Shown: positions 54,494 through 63,290 of the stretch, in pieces | Layout of the letters: the number at the start of each line of letters is the position of its first letter | How positions within the stretch are numbered: the first letter of the stretch is position 1 | Source: Kangiella aquimarina DSM 16071 | Lineage (GTDB): Bacteria > Pseudomonadota > Gammaproteobacteria > Enterobacterales > Kangiellaceae | Direction of reading: 5' to 3' | Assembly (NCBI RefSeq): GCF_000374105.1 | Contig: NZ_KB893650.1 | Location: 1,358,862 to 1,422,861 of the forward strand | Length of the DNA stretch: 64,000 bases | Position numbers and translations under genes: made by a program | The notes under the pieces: model-generated | Seen by the model: the letters and a program-made list of their open reading frames with translations, nothing else | Told to the model about the DNA's origin: nothing | Databases searched by the model: none

Positions 54494-54505
54494 TTCAATT
54501 TGGCT

Positions 54506-55261
54506 TCACCATTCTATGGTGGAGCCATCCCAGGCAAAAAACTTACCGTTATCTTCAATAAATAGATTATCAATAATTTGGAACATTTTGCTGACAGAGT
54601 AATGAGATGAAAAGAGTTTTTCAGGCTTTACATTCTGCTGGAAGGGCTTTGAAAGATTGGTATCCGTTGTCCCTGGGTGAAGTGCTATAACGGCAGTGTT
54701 TTTATTTCTACGTACAGCTTCAATGGAAAGAGTCTTCACAATCTGATTAAGTGCAGCTTTACTGGCCCGATAGCTGTACCATCCCCCCAGGTGATTATCT
54801 CCAATGCTACCAACTCTTGCTGAAAGACTGGCAAAGACAGAGGGCATTGATTCAGACTTCTTGAGCAGTGAAATGAAGTACTTGGCAATTAATGCTGTGG
54901 AAGCGGTATTGATTTGAAAGACCTTATTGAAGTTTTCTAAATTAAAGTCTTCAATTTTTTTCTCTGGTTGTAGTCCATTAGAGTCATGCAATATGCCTGT
55001 GGCATTGACGATTAAATCAACATGGCCATATTGGCTGCTAACATGTTCCGCCAGTTGCTTTAGATGTTCCTCATCAAGCACATTCAATTGAACTGACTGT
55101 AAACCATTATCCATAGGTTTGATGTTTGGTAATGTTATATCATCAGCAATATCGGCTGCTGGCCTTGAACAGGCATAAACCACAGCATGACGCTCAAGAG
55201 CTTGTTTGACAAACTCTTGTCCAATACCACCATTAGCGCCAAATATGATTGCGATACTCAT
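54506..55261 (-). CDS. SDR family oxidoreductase
   Basis: A 251-residue short-chain dehydrogenase. Seen are the NAD(P)-binding GANGGIGQ at the N terminus, NATGIL, and the catalytic YRASK (in GGWYSYRASKAALNQ) with Ser in SLSARVGSIGD. The ATG at 55261 is chosen because the Rossmann fold begins immediately after it; a longer frame overlaps the divergent GNAT gene. Substrate unknown. Confidence 0.9.
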   Translation of the reverse strand: MSIAIIFGANGGIGQEFVKQALERHAVVYACSRPAADIADDITLPNIKPMDNGLQSVQLNVLDEEHLKQLAEHVSSQYGHVDLIVNATGILHDSNGLQPEKKIEDFNLENFNKVFQINTASTALIAKYFISLLKKSESMPSVFASLSARVGSIGDNHLGGWYSYRASKAALNQIVKTLSIEAVRRNKNTAVIALHPGTTDTNLSKPFQQNVKPEKLFSSHYSVSKMFQIIDNLFIEDNGKFFAWDGSTIEW

Positions 55262-55322
55262 AGTGTTATTATTACTGAATGCTGTGAATGACAAGTGAAG
55301 ATAATAATAGGAAGAAAGCCTC

Positions 55323-55826
55323 ATGCAACCGATCTCAATTACCAAGGCAAAAGAAGAAGATCTAACCGCGATTGCCAATTTGGCCGATATTATCTGGCGT
55401 GAGCACTACACACCGATTATTGGACCTGAGCAGGTCGAGTATATGCTGCACAAGTTCCAGTCGGCTTCAGCAATGTCACAGCAGATTTCAGAGGGAGTTA
55501 GCTATTATACTTTGTGGCTAGATGACTTATTGGTAGGCTACCTTTCATTTTATACCAAGGGAGAGGTGCTATTTCTTAGTAAAATTTATGTCTTGTTACA
55601 GTTAAGGGGGCAGGGTGTTGGTCAACAGGCTGTTGAGTTTATTAAGGGGCAGGCTAAGGCCCAGGGGCTTGAACGAATACAGCTAACGGTAAATAAGAAT
55701 AATACAGGTAGTATTACCGCTTATGAGCGAATGGGCTTCAAGAAGACTGAAGAGGTTGTTATGGATATAGGGGGTGGATTTGTTATGGATGATTATGTGA
55801 TGGAACTTTTTTTAGGTGACTCTTAA
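55323..55826 (+). CDS. GNAT family N-acetyltransferase
   Basis: A 167-residue acetyltransferase. The acetyl-CoA-binding motif A is LLQLRGQGVGQQAVEFI (RGQGVG), followed by NKNNTGSITAYERMGFKKTEE. It resembles acetyltransferases of small molecules or peptides; the substrate is unknown. It is divergent from the SDR gene with a 61-bp gap. Confidence 0.9.
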   Translation: MQPISITKAKEEDLTAIANLADIIWREHYTPIIGPEQVEYMLHKFQSASAMSQQISEGVSYYTLWLDDLLVGYLSFYTKGEVLFLSKIYVLLQLRGQGVGQQAVEFIKGQAKAQGLERIQLTVNKNNTGSITAYERMGFKKTEEVVMDIGGGFVMDDYVMELFLGDS

Positions 55827-55891
55827 TTTTCGTTAGAAGCTCACATTATTTTCAAGTAAGATGGGTGTTGCTTAAATAAGAGGGAAGCACT

Positions 55892-56188
55892 ATGACAATT
55901 TTAATCCGTTCTATATTTGTACTATTTTTGGCTCTAAGCTTAGCTGCGTGTAACAGCGAACCTACATTTGATGCAACTAATGATCAAACCATGGAAGCTT
56001 CTATGGAAGAAATGACGAAAGACATGACTGAAGAAGAAAAAATGGAGCTAGGTCAGGCGGTGATGAGTATTGCAATGCAAGTTGGTTTCAGTTCTATGGG
56101 TGATGAAGAAAAAATCGAAAAAGAATTGAAAGAGAAGCTTCATGGTAAGACTGCTCAAGAGATTATTGACCAGGCAAATGGTAAATAA
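55892..56188 (+). CDS. Small lipoprotein (DUF6694-like)
   Basis: A 98-residue lipoprotein with lipobox LAAC (Cys20). The acidic helical mature part has TMEASMEEMTKDMTEEEKMEL and LHGKTAQEIIDQANGK, which fits DUF6694 family lipoproteins. Function unknown. GAGGGAAG precedes the ATG. Confidence 0.82.
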   Translation: MTILIRSIFVLFLALSLAACNSEPTFDATNDQTMEASMEEMTKDMTEEEKMELGQAVMSIAMQVGFSSMGDEEKIEKELKEKLHGKTAQEIIDQANGK

Positions 56189-56203
56189 GTAGAAGCTTTA
56201 AGA

Positions 56204-56234
56204 TAAAAAAACCGGCTCATGCCGGTTTTTTTAT
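56204..56234. terminator. Bidirectional terminator
   Basis: ACCGGC-TCAT-GCCGGT flanked by an A-run and a T-run, between the lipoprotein gene and the convergent phnA-like gene. Confidence 0.85.
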
Positions 56235-56257
56235 GGCTCAATTTAATAGCTTGTGAT

Positions 56258-56827
56258 TTAAGACTTCTTCACATAGGCAGCGATAATAACAATTCTCTGT
56301 CCATTAATGCGCCCTTCGATGTGGAGTGGGTTGTCGCTTAAGGATATGCCACGCACCGCGGTGCCTCTTTTGGCTGTGAAACCGCCACCTTTGACGTCGA
56401 GGTCTTTGATGAGTACGACATTGTCACCGGCCTGTAGTGGCGTACCGTTGCTGTCGAGAGTCGGTTCTCGTGAGTCGTCGGCAAGGGCCATTTCTGCCCA
56501 TGCGCGTGTTTCATCATCCATGTACATCATATCCAGCTGTTCCTGTGCCCAGGTTTCTCCAAGGCCAGCCAGTACTTTGAGTCTGCGCCATGACACAACC
56601 TGAACTGCAGGAACCTGACTCCATATAGAGTCGTTTAGACAACGCCAGTGGTGAATATCTACTGGTTCCGGGTTTTCAAGTTGGCTTGAACAGGTTTCAC
56701 AAACTAACACGCATTTGTCAGAGTTGGCTTCGGCGGGTGGAACTTCATAAACGGTCAGTCCTTTATTGGAGCGGCATAATTCACATCGGTTTTCAGCGCG
56801 CTCAATTAGGGTATTAAGAATGCTCAT
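56258..56827 (-). CDS. PhnA domain protein
   Basis: A 189-residue PhnA-family protein. The N-terminal zinc ribbon has CELCRSNKGL and CETCSSQ; the middle is helical, and the C-terminal SH3-like part reads GDNVVLIKDLDVKGGGFTAKRGTAVRGISL. Despite the name, PhnA proteins are not proven to be phosphonate enzymes here; no phn genes are near. Confidence 0.9.
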   Translation of the reverse strand: MSILNTLIERAENRCELCRSNKGLTVYEVPPAEANSDKCVLVCETCSSQLENPEPVDIHHWRCLNDSIWSQVPAVQVVSWRRLKVLAGLGETWAQEQLDMMYMDDETRAWAEMALADDSREPTLDSNGTPLQAGDNVVLIKDLDVKGGGFTAKRGTAVRGISLSDNPLHIEGRINGQRIVIIAAYVKKS

Positions 56828-56836
56828 GGCATGGCT

Positions 56837-56871
56837 CCCTGAAAAAGGCGCTATTATGCCTTTTTTCAGGG
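56837..56871. terminator. Bidirectional terminator upstream of the PhnA gene
   Basis: CCCTGAAAAAGGC/GCCTTTTTTCAGGG (one bulged T) with an 8-nt loop. It lies after the end of the minus-strand gene at 56910 and before the PhnA start, so it separates the two. Confidence 0.75.
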
Positions 56872-56909
56872 ATTAAGGAAAACGAACAAATGTATATTGC
56901 TAATAAACG

Positions 56910-57443
56910 CTAGTGCATTCGTTCCATGATATGAACTGGAATGGTTGTTTCTACTTCATCACTAACCAGTTTAAGGCTTGGGTGGTAGTTCATTACGCCT
57001 TTGACATGCTTTGCTTCGGATAAACTTAAATCAATCAGCAGCAAATAGTCACCTTCGTCAACAAAGTGATAAAAGTCTTTCAGTGCATGGTTTTTTGATT
57101 GTAAGCCGATAAAGCCACCGAGCCAGGTTCCAAAGCCTGTAAATATTGCCAGTGTGAACAGAACTCCTACAAAGCCGTAAAAGCCGCTAAATACATCGAA
57201 AGCCGCGAAAAACAAGCTGGCAAGAATGCCCGCTGCAAGGCCATAACGAACGCCCTGACTCCAGCCATTCAGAATATCTGTTTTGTACCAGTTATTGGCC
57301 ACATTAAGTCCTCGCCTTAGGAGCTGGCCATCTTGCTTTGCGATGACATGTAGGTGGGCATCTTCAACACCTGCATCACGGAGATCCTTATAGGTGCTTT
57401 CAATTTCTGCGAGGTTGTCGCAGCGGTAAAGTAAGCGTGACAT
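56910..57443 (-). CDS. Paralogous membrane protein 2, unknown function
   Basis: A 177-residue protein colinear with the one at 52839-53375. The shared blocks are MSRLLY, LHVIAK, LRRGLN, GFGTWLGG, YLLLID and SDE-T-IP. It has two transmembrane segments in the centre. Residues differ at many positions, so the duplication is old. Its gene has an AGGAGG site and its own terminator at 56837-56871. Confidence 0.82.
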   Translation of the reverse strand: MSRLLYRCDNLAEIESTYKDLRDAGVEDAHLHVIAKQDGQLLRRGLNVANNWYKTDILNGWSQGVRYGLAAGILASLFFAAFDVFSGFYGFVGVLFTLAIFTGFGTWLGGFIGLQSKNHALKDFYHFVDEGDYLLLIDLSLSEAKHVKGVMNYHPSLKLVSDEVETTIPVHIMERMH

Positions 57444-57825
57444 GATAAACCTCCTTATCTCGTAACACTTAGGCTTATTTTAGCACTTCTGCGTACAAAA
57501 AATGTACAGCTGTCCTCGTTTTAGAATATAAATTAAGCGTGCGGTGCGTTTAGAATTTTTGCTTAACGTGCGAATCGTCTTGCTTCGAAGTAGGGCAGAA
57601 ATGATTGGTTTATTAGTTGGATGTGCTATGGGCATTGATGTCAAAAGAACTAATCATGTGTCTTGCAGATGCACATTAAAAAACACTTAACTCATAACCA
57701 TATGATTTAAATGGCATTTACCCATTTTTACCCTGCTTATTGCTGGCTTTCTGTGTAGATTATGGATTAGAGTGACACTGCCAATAAGAATAGTTTCCAT
57801 ACAATCTTGGAGTCTAAAGTAGATT
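57444..57825. other. Intergenic region without recognisable features
   Basis: About 380 bp between divergent genes. I see no convincing open frame, hairpin terminator or RNA; it probably only holds the promoters of its two neighbours. Confidence 0.5.
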
Positions 57826-58347
57826 ATGAATAAATTTTGCATTTCAGTAGCAGGCATTGGCTTGCTGACGTTATCTTCAACAATAAAAGCTCATGAATTA
57901 CCCACTGACGCATTGAATACACAGAGCAATGTCGCGATAGCGGTATCGTTTAACTTCAACCAAAGCCAGCTTAACCACCAGTACGATAATTATGCCCAGT
58001 TTTTTGATTACAAATCCTGGCTTATTTACAAAAAAGGCTCAGAGCTTGAAGAAAGTTGCAGTATACAGAGTGAAAAGCTTGCGCAGCAGAAGACCTGTGG
58101 ACAAGTTGATCACTTCTATCAGGCTGCCATGGTTGGAACTAATACCTGTAATGCCTATGCAGTAATTCATGCGGCTCAATACCCGCAAGGCTTGATCCCT
58201 CGCTTTACTGGACCAGCTACTTTTGTAGACAACATGCAGGCCAGTAGTGGCCATCATGACAACTATGACTTTTCCCATGGGCTGACATTTGACTGTGTCT
58301 ATGAAATTAAAACTCTGGATCCAGTAAAAGTACAAAGTTCTTTCTAA
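57826..58347 (+). CDS. Exported protein of unknown function
   Basis: A 173-residue protein with a signal peptide (about 1-22, KAHELP). The mature part is hydrophilic with four cysteines spaced like two disulfides (SCSIQS/KTCGQ and NTCNAY/FDCVYE) and several histidines (SGHHDNYDFSHG). I recognise no family. Its stop overlaps that of the convergent TPR gene by 4 bp. Confidence 0.7.
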   Translation: MNKFCISVAGIGLLTLSSTIKAHELPTDALNTQSNVAIAVSFNFNQSQLNHQYDNYAQFFDYKSWLIYKKGSELEESCSIQSEKLAQQKTCGQVDHFYQAAMVGTNTCNAYAVIHAAQYPQGLIPRFTGPATFVDNMQASSGHHDNYDFSHGLTFDCVYEIKTLDPVKVQSSF

Positions 58348-60152
58348 GATTGGATTCCTTCAATTGACCGAGCCTTTATCATTGCCATGACTTGCTCAAG
58401 CTTGTCCTCGAGTATGGCTCGGTCAGCTGCCTCTAGGTTGCACTCTGCCAAAACGTAATGGCTTGTTCTGACCACATTTCTCCAGCGGGGATTTTGAGGG
58501 ATTTTTTGAATGTTAAGATATTTATCCAGTGAGCGAGTTCTTAGTCGTCCTTCATCAATCGACACTCGCCAAATTCGGCTTTTTTCAGCCAGTTCAACCC
58601 TGTCTGATTGAGTGGTTTTCTCCCAAAGATTCACGGTTTCTATTAACAGCTCAACTAATGACTGTCTGAACTCTTCATCACTCCAGGACTGGACGTCATT
58701 TCTTTCATCATTTTCTGAGTGGCTTTGTTTCTGGTTATTTTCCTGTGTCACTTCAGATTCAAGCAGCAATAGTTTTTCTTTATGAGACTTGATTGACGCG
58801 AGCAGTGCCTGTTGTTCTTTTCGCTTCCGATAAACCAGAAATATCACCAGGAAGGTCAGGGCAAGCAAAATAATTAATGAGCCTAGAATGATATTCGACA
58901 GCGAACGGATTTTATTATCTTGTTGCTCTCTGGTCAGCTGCTCAGAAATGAGCTGACGCTCCAGACGTTCTTTAGCAATTTGCTGGTTGATTAGTTGTAG
59001 ATCGGTTTGGTATTGGGCCTGTAATTCCTGCTCTTTGTACTGGTAATGTTTGTTTAAATGTTCAATGGCCTTTTGATATTGCTCTTGCTGCTGGTAAATA
59101 GTGTATAGCAGCTGATGCGAATTGCTCAGAACTTGAGGTTTATTCGCAGCTTGAGAATAACTAATGGCATTGTTGGCCTGTTGTATGGCCTGGTCAAAAT
59201 CTCCCTCAAGATAACTGATGTAGGCATCAATGTAGGCTATCTCATCTTGGTAGTTTGAATTATTGCTGGCGAATTTTCGTGATTGTTCAATAAACTGACG
59301 CGCTAGTGAGCTTTGCTTTTGTTTGATATGGACTAGCGCTAGATTCTTGAGTGCTCTAACTTTTTCATTATCAGAAAGTCTGGTAGAGAAGGTGTATATA
59401 ACCTTTTTGATATATTGGCTTTGCTTTTCGCTGTTACCGTGAAGCGCATATATGACTGCAAGATCTTCATATAAGTGTGAGATATTCGAGAGTACCCTGA
59501 CATCATAGTCTTCTGTCTTCGTGTAATCTAAAAAGGTATCCAGAGCCTGTTCATAGTAATCTATGGCCTGTTCAATATTGCCGAGATCTTTGTTTAACAA
59601 TCCAAGATTGTTAAGTGTTGTTCCTATGTAATACAGATTTCCGATTTGTTCTTTGTGTTTGAGACTTTCCTTGTAGAAAAGCAGGGCATTTTTATAGTCG
59701 AGTAGCTTAAAATATACCAGACCCAGATCGTTACTGCTTTTAGCTTGCCACGTAATGTCTTTTTCTCGTTGAGAAATACTATAACTCCGCTCCAGGTATT
59801 GTTTTGCCTGTTCATATTCTGTCTGATGCAGAAATTTGAGTCCAACCAGTCGATTCCATCGGTATTGGATTTGTGTATCGGCTAAATAGAATTCACTTTG
59901 TTTTACTTTAGCTAGATAGTAGTCAGCGTCTGAGTAAAGTCCCTGCTGAGAGTAAAGATCTGCGATTTCAAGCCACAGTTGGGTTTGAGCCTGAAAATCT
60001 CTGTCAGAGGTTGTCTTAAGAAGTGAACGACAGAGTTCTAATGCCTCAGTATGGGATAAAGAAGTGACGCCTTGCTGACACTTATCCACAGGCTCGCCGG
60101 CCAAGCCAATGCTGCATAGACCCCAAAGCAGTAAAAAGACCCCAATTCGCAT
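58344..60152 (-). CDS. TPR membrane protein with conserved C-terminal cytoplasmic domain
   Basis: A 602-residue protein. A signal peptide (about 1-18) precedes tetratricopeptide repeats (about 20-370), a coiled coil, one transmembrane segment (about 420-440), and a cytoplasmic part. The final 110 residues (NLWEKTTQSDRVELAEKSRIWRVSIDEGRLRTRSLDKYL...) look like a DNA-contact-type or signalling domain that I have seen after TPR arrays in related bacteria, but I cannot name it. The architecture suggests a sensor linking periplasmic TPR input to an inner output. ATG 60152 is preferred over 60197 because the signal peptide starts there. Confidence 0.78.
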   Translation of the reverse strand: MRIGVFLLLWGLCSIGLAGEPVDKCQQGVTSLSHTEALELCRSLLKTTSDRDFQAQTQLWLEIADLYSQQGLYSDADYYLAKVKQSEFYLADTQIQYRWNRLVGLKFLHQTEYEQAKQYLERSYSISQREKDITWQAKSSNDLGLVYFKLLDYKNALLFYKESLKHKEQIGNLYYIGTTLNNLGLLNKDLGNIEQAIDYYEQALDTFLDYTKTEDYDVRVLSNISHLYEDLAVIYALHGNSEKQSQYIKKVIYTFSTRLSDNEKVRALKNLALVHIKQKQSSLARQFIEQSRKFASNNSNYQDEIAYIDAYISYLEGDFDQAIQQANNAISYSQAANKPQVLSNSHQLLYTIYQQQEQYQKAIEHLNKHYQYKEQELQAQYQTDLQLINQQIAKERLERQLISEQLTREQQDNKIRSLSNIILGSLIILLALTFLVIFLVYRKRKEQQALLASIKSHKEKLLLLESEVTQENNQKQSHSENDERNDVQSWSDEEFRQSLVELLIETVNLWEKTTQSDRVELAEKSRIWRVSIDEGRLRTRSLDKYLNIQKIPQNPRWRNVVRTSHYVLAECNLEAADRAILEDKLEQVMAMIKARSIEGIQS

Positions 60153-60423
60153 AATATTTATTGTTTTGCCTAATGAGCGCAAAGCATAGCATATCAATAG
60201 CTTAACTGAGTATTAACAGAATGTAGCAGTTCGAATTAGCTCAATTTAGAAGAATGAACGTCATTGATTGTGTTTAGATTTGTTACATATTTGCCGACTG
60301 CTTGCCTTGCCTATTGGTCTTAGAGTCCGTATAAAAAGACGTTTGAGTTGATTTTGGGAAGTTCGGCATGTAGCTGAGCGACCACTGGGGAAATCTAAGT
60401 AAGGTAATAAACCTAAGGTAATT

Positions 60424-62631
60424 ATGATGAAAAAACTATCTATCGCTGCGGCAGTAATGTCTGCGCTTTTAGCGGCTGGCTGCTCAAATGGTGACAATGA
60501 TCAGAAAGTTACTGCTGAGTCGGAAAAGGCTCAGACGGTTGCTTCTAGTGGTGAAGCGCAGTCTTCAACTGAAAGCACTGATGTCACTGCAACTAACCCT
60601 TTCTTTGAAGACTGGGATACTCCATACGGCATCCCGCCTTTTGATCAAATTAAAGATGAGCACTTCAAGCCAGCATTTGAAAAAGCAATTGCCGAGGTTC
60701 GTGCCGAGGTTGAAGCGATTGCTAATAACCCGGAAGAGCCTACCTTTGCTAATACCATTGAAGCGATGGAATACAACGGTAAGCTATTAAATAAAGTCAG
60801 TAATGTGTTCTACAACCTGACTTCAGCCCATACTAACCCAACATTACAGGCGATTTCGAAAGAAATTGGTCCTGAGTTGTCGTCTTTGCGTGATGATGTC
60901 AATCTGAATGACAATCTGTTTAAGCGTGTTTCTGCCCTTTATGCCAAGAAAGACGAGCTAGGTTTGCGCCCAGACCAAATGCGCTTGCTTGAAGACGGTT
61001 ACAAATCTTTCGTGCGTGGTGGTGCTGAGCTTAACGATGAACAGAAGCAAAAGCTACGTGACCTGAATAAGCAAATGACCCAGCTCTCATTGCAGTTTGC
61101 CGAGAATGTACTGGCTGAAACTAACAACTGGGAACTGGTCATTGATAATGAGGAAGATTTAGCTGGTTTACCACAATGGTTTATTGACGCATCTGCGAAA
61201 ACAGCCGAAGAGCGTGGTCACGAAGGTAAATGGGTTATTACCACGCACCGTACCAGTAAAGATCCATTCCTGATTAATTCAACTAAGCGCGATCTTCGCG
61301 AGAAGGTCTATTACGCTTATACGCATCGTGGCGATAACGACAATGAGTATGACAACAAGAAAATTGCCATTGAGTTAGCAGAGCTTCGTGCACAAAAAGC
61401 CAATTTGATGGGCTACAAGTCACATGCTGACTTCGTACTTGAGGAGCGTACAGCCAAGAATGCTGATAACGTTTCTAAGTTGCTCGACCAGGTTTGGCCG
61501 GCAGCCATTAAGCAGGCTAAAGCAGAAGTAGCTGCCATGCAGGAAATGATCAATGAAGAGGGCGGTGACTTCACTTTTGCCGCGCATGATTGGCGTCACT
61601 ATGCGGAAAAAATCCGCAAAGCCAAATACTCATTGAACGAAGAAGAAGTAAAACCTTATTTCTCTTTGGACAGTACGCTTGAGGGTGTTTTCTATACGGC
61701 AAATCGCCTATTCGGCATGAACTTCAAAGAGCGTTTTGATTTACCAAAGTACCATGAAGATGTCCGCACCTTCGAAGTGACAGACGAGAAAGGTGAATTG
61801 ATTGGTATTTATCTGGCTGATTTCTACGTGCGTGACAGCAAGCGTGGTGGCGCCTGGATGAATTCGTACCGTAAGCAGTTTGTGACAGAAGATGGTGAAT
61901 ACGTTAAGCCGATTATCGTCAATGTTCTGAACTTCCCACGTCCAGTAGGTGATGAACCAACATTATTGACCTTCGACCAGGCAAGCACATTGTTCCATGA
62001 GTTTGGTCATGCCACCCATGGCTTGTTATCTGATGGTGTTTACCCATCACAAACCGGTACTTCAGTGCCTCGTGATTTTGTTGAGTTCCCATCGCAGGTT
62101 CTTGAGAACTGGATGTTAGAGCCGGAAGTATTGGCTCAATTCGCTAAGCACTACAAGACAGGCGAGGTTATCCCTCAGGACATGATTGATAAAATCCAGG
62201 CTGCTGCTCAGTTTAATCAGGGCTTTGCAACTACCGAGTACATGGCGGCAACCTTGTTAGACCTGGCCTGGCATACTCAGGAAGTTGGCGATGAAGTAAA
62301 AGATGCAGATGCGTTTGAACAAGCGGTTCTTGAAGAGGTTGGCTTAATCCCCGAGATTGCTCCTCGCTACCGTACCACTTATTTCTCGCATATCTTCTCA
62401 GGCGGTTACTCAGCAGGTTATTACAGCTATATCTGGTCTGAAATCTTCGCTGCTGATGCTTATCAGGCTTTCCGTGAGAATGGCATCTTCGATAAGGAAA
62501 CTGCGGATAAGTTTGTTGAGTATATCCTGTCAAAAGGGGGTACTCAGGATCCATTAGAATTGTATAAGAAATTCCGTGGTAAAGAAGCTGATCCACAGTA
62601 TCTGTTGAAAAGCCGTGGTTTGATTGACTAA
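60424..62631 (+). CDS. M3 family oligopeptidase (Dcp-like lipoprotein)
   Basis: A 735-residue zinc peptidase. The lipobox LAAGC (Cys20) indicates a lipoprotein. The catalytic HEFGHATHG has His525, Glu526, His529, and GLIPEIAPRYRTTYFSHIFSGGYSAGYYSYIWSE is the conserved C-terminal M3 region. It probably trims oligopeptides in the envelope, complementing the M19 dipeptidase. It has no operon partner. Confidence 0.94.
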   Translation: MMKKLSIAAAVMSALLAAGCSNGDNDQKVTAESEKAQTVASSGEAQSSTESTDVTATNPFFEDWDTPYGIPPFDQIKDEHFKPAFEKAIAEVRAEVEAIANNPEEPTFANTIEAMEYNGKLLNKVSNVFYNLTSAHTNPTLQAISKEIGPELSSLRDDVNLNDNLFKRVSALYAKKDELGLRPDQMRLLEDGYKSFVRGGAELNDEQKQKLRDLNKQMTQLSLQFAENVLAETNNWELVIDNEEDLAGLPQWFIDASAKTAEERGHEGKWVITTHRTSKDPFLINSTKRDLREKVYYAYTHRGDNDNEYDNKKIAIELAELRAQKANLMGYKSHADFVLEERTAKNADNVSKLLDQVWPAAIKQAKAEVAAMQEMINEEGGDFTFAAHDWRHYAEKIRKAKYSLNEEEVKPYFSLDSTLEGVFYTANRLFGMNFKERFDLPKYHEDVRTFEVTDEKGELIGIYLADFYVRDSKRGGAWMNSYRKQFVTEDGEYVKPIIVNVLNFPRPVGDEPTLLTFDQASTLFHEFGHATHGLLSDGVYPSQTGTSVPRDFVEFPSQVLENWMLEPEVLAQFAKHYKTGEVIPQDMIDKIQAAAQFNQGFATTEYMAATLLDLAWHTQEVGDEVKDADAFEQAVLEEVGLIPEIAPRYRTTYFSHIFSGGYSAGYYSYIWSEIFAADAYQAFRENGIFDKETADKFVEYILSKGGTQDPLELYKKFRGKEADPQYLLKSRGLID

Positions 62632-63011
62632 ATAGATTAGCTAATCATATAACACAAAAACAGCTGCCTTCGGGCGGCTGTTTTTGTTTCTAACGTTAAT
62701 ATTTATCACTTTAAAACAGACCTGCTTCACAATTTAAAATCAATGGGTTAAGAGATATTCTCTTAATCTGTATCAGTACTGCCGATCTCCGTTCGGATTT
62801 GATTTGAGGGTTTTCATAAGGATTAGAGTAACTTAGGCAAAATGTAATAATTTGTTACTTTTAGAATTTTGCAATTGTGACTTGTTAGATAAATAAAACT
62901 AATGTGTATCCTTAAAAAATATCCAGCGAAATTGTCTTAAATTTGTCACATAAGAGGCGTAGAATTAACCCCGTAACAAAGACATAGCGTTATTTACTCA
63001 AGGAGATAGAC
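62632..63011. promoter_or_regulatory. Region between oligopeptidase and small-peptide genes
   Basis: About 380 bp. GATTAGCTAATC (62635-62646) is a perfect 12-bp palindrome just after the stop. A terminator stem follows at 62656-62695, and TTAAGAGA-TAT-TCTCTTAA (62748-62766) is a perfect dyad that could be an operator. No gene is seen; the end contains the promoter and ribosome-binding site of the 26-residue peptide gene. Confidence 0.5.
62656..62695 (+). terminator. Terminator of the oligopeptidase gene
   Basis: CAGCTGCC-TTCG-GGCGGCTG (one G-U) flanked by A5 and T5, about 30 bp after the stop. Confidence 0.85.
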
Positions 63012-63092
63012 ATGAACGAGATTACTGAAGGTGCATTAGAGATTGTAATTGCGGCCATCATTGTTTCAGTGCTAGCCATTGCATTACTATAA
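63012..63092 (+). CDS. 26-residue single-pass membrane peptide
   Basis: A very short gene: MNEITEGALEIVI...IALL (26 residues). After a hydrophilic start with Glu residues, 17 residues form one hydrophobic helix. The ribosome-binding site AAGGAGATA, 5 bp before the ATG, is one of the strongest in the window and argues that it is translated. A 10-bp hairpin (63101-63133) and a strong terminator (63211-63242) follow, defining a short monocistronic transcript. Function unknown. Confidence 0.6.
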   Translation: MNEITEGALEIVIAAIIVSVLAIALL

Positions 63093-63100
63093 ATTATTGA

Positions 63101-63133
63101 AATCATCAGAGTATATAGAATCTTCTGATGATT
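63101..63133 (+). other. Hairpin after the small peptide gene
   Basis: Perfect 10-bp arms AATCATCAGA (63101-63110) and TCTGATGATT (63124-63133) around a 13-nt loop, 8 bp after the stop and not followed by a T-run. Possibly a stabilising or regulatory RNA structure. Confidence 0.5.
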
Positions 63134-63210
63134 AGTCCTTAACAGGACACCCCCTATAGATTGTTTTGATTTGTTTTGTTTGATTTACCCAAAAACTTAC
63201 CCCCAATTTT

Positions 63211-63242
63211 AGCCCACTTTGCTTTTGAGTGGGCTTTTTTTT
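63211..63242 (+). terminator. Strong terminator
   Basis: AGCCCACT/AGTGGGCT with a 9-nt loop and a T8 tail. It ends the transcript carrying the 26-residue peptide. Confidence 0.85.
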
Positions 63243-63290
63243 GCTTAAGGTTTCGTGATAATTTGTCTGAAATGTCACTATCGATACTCA

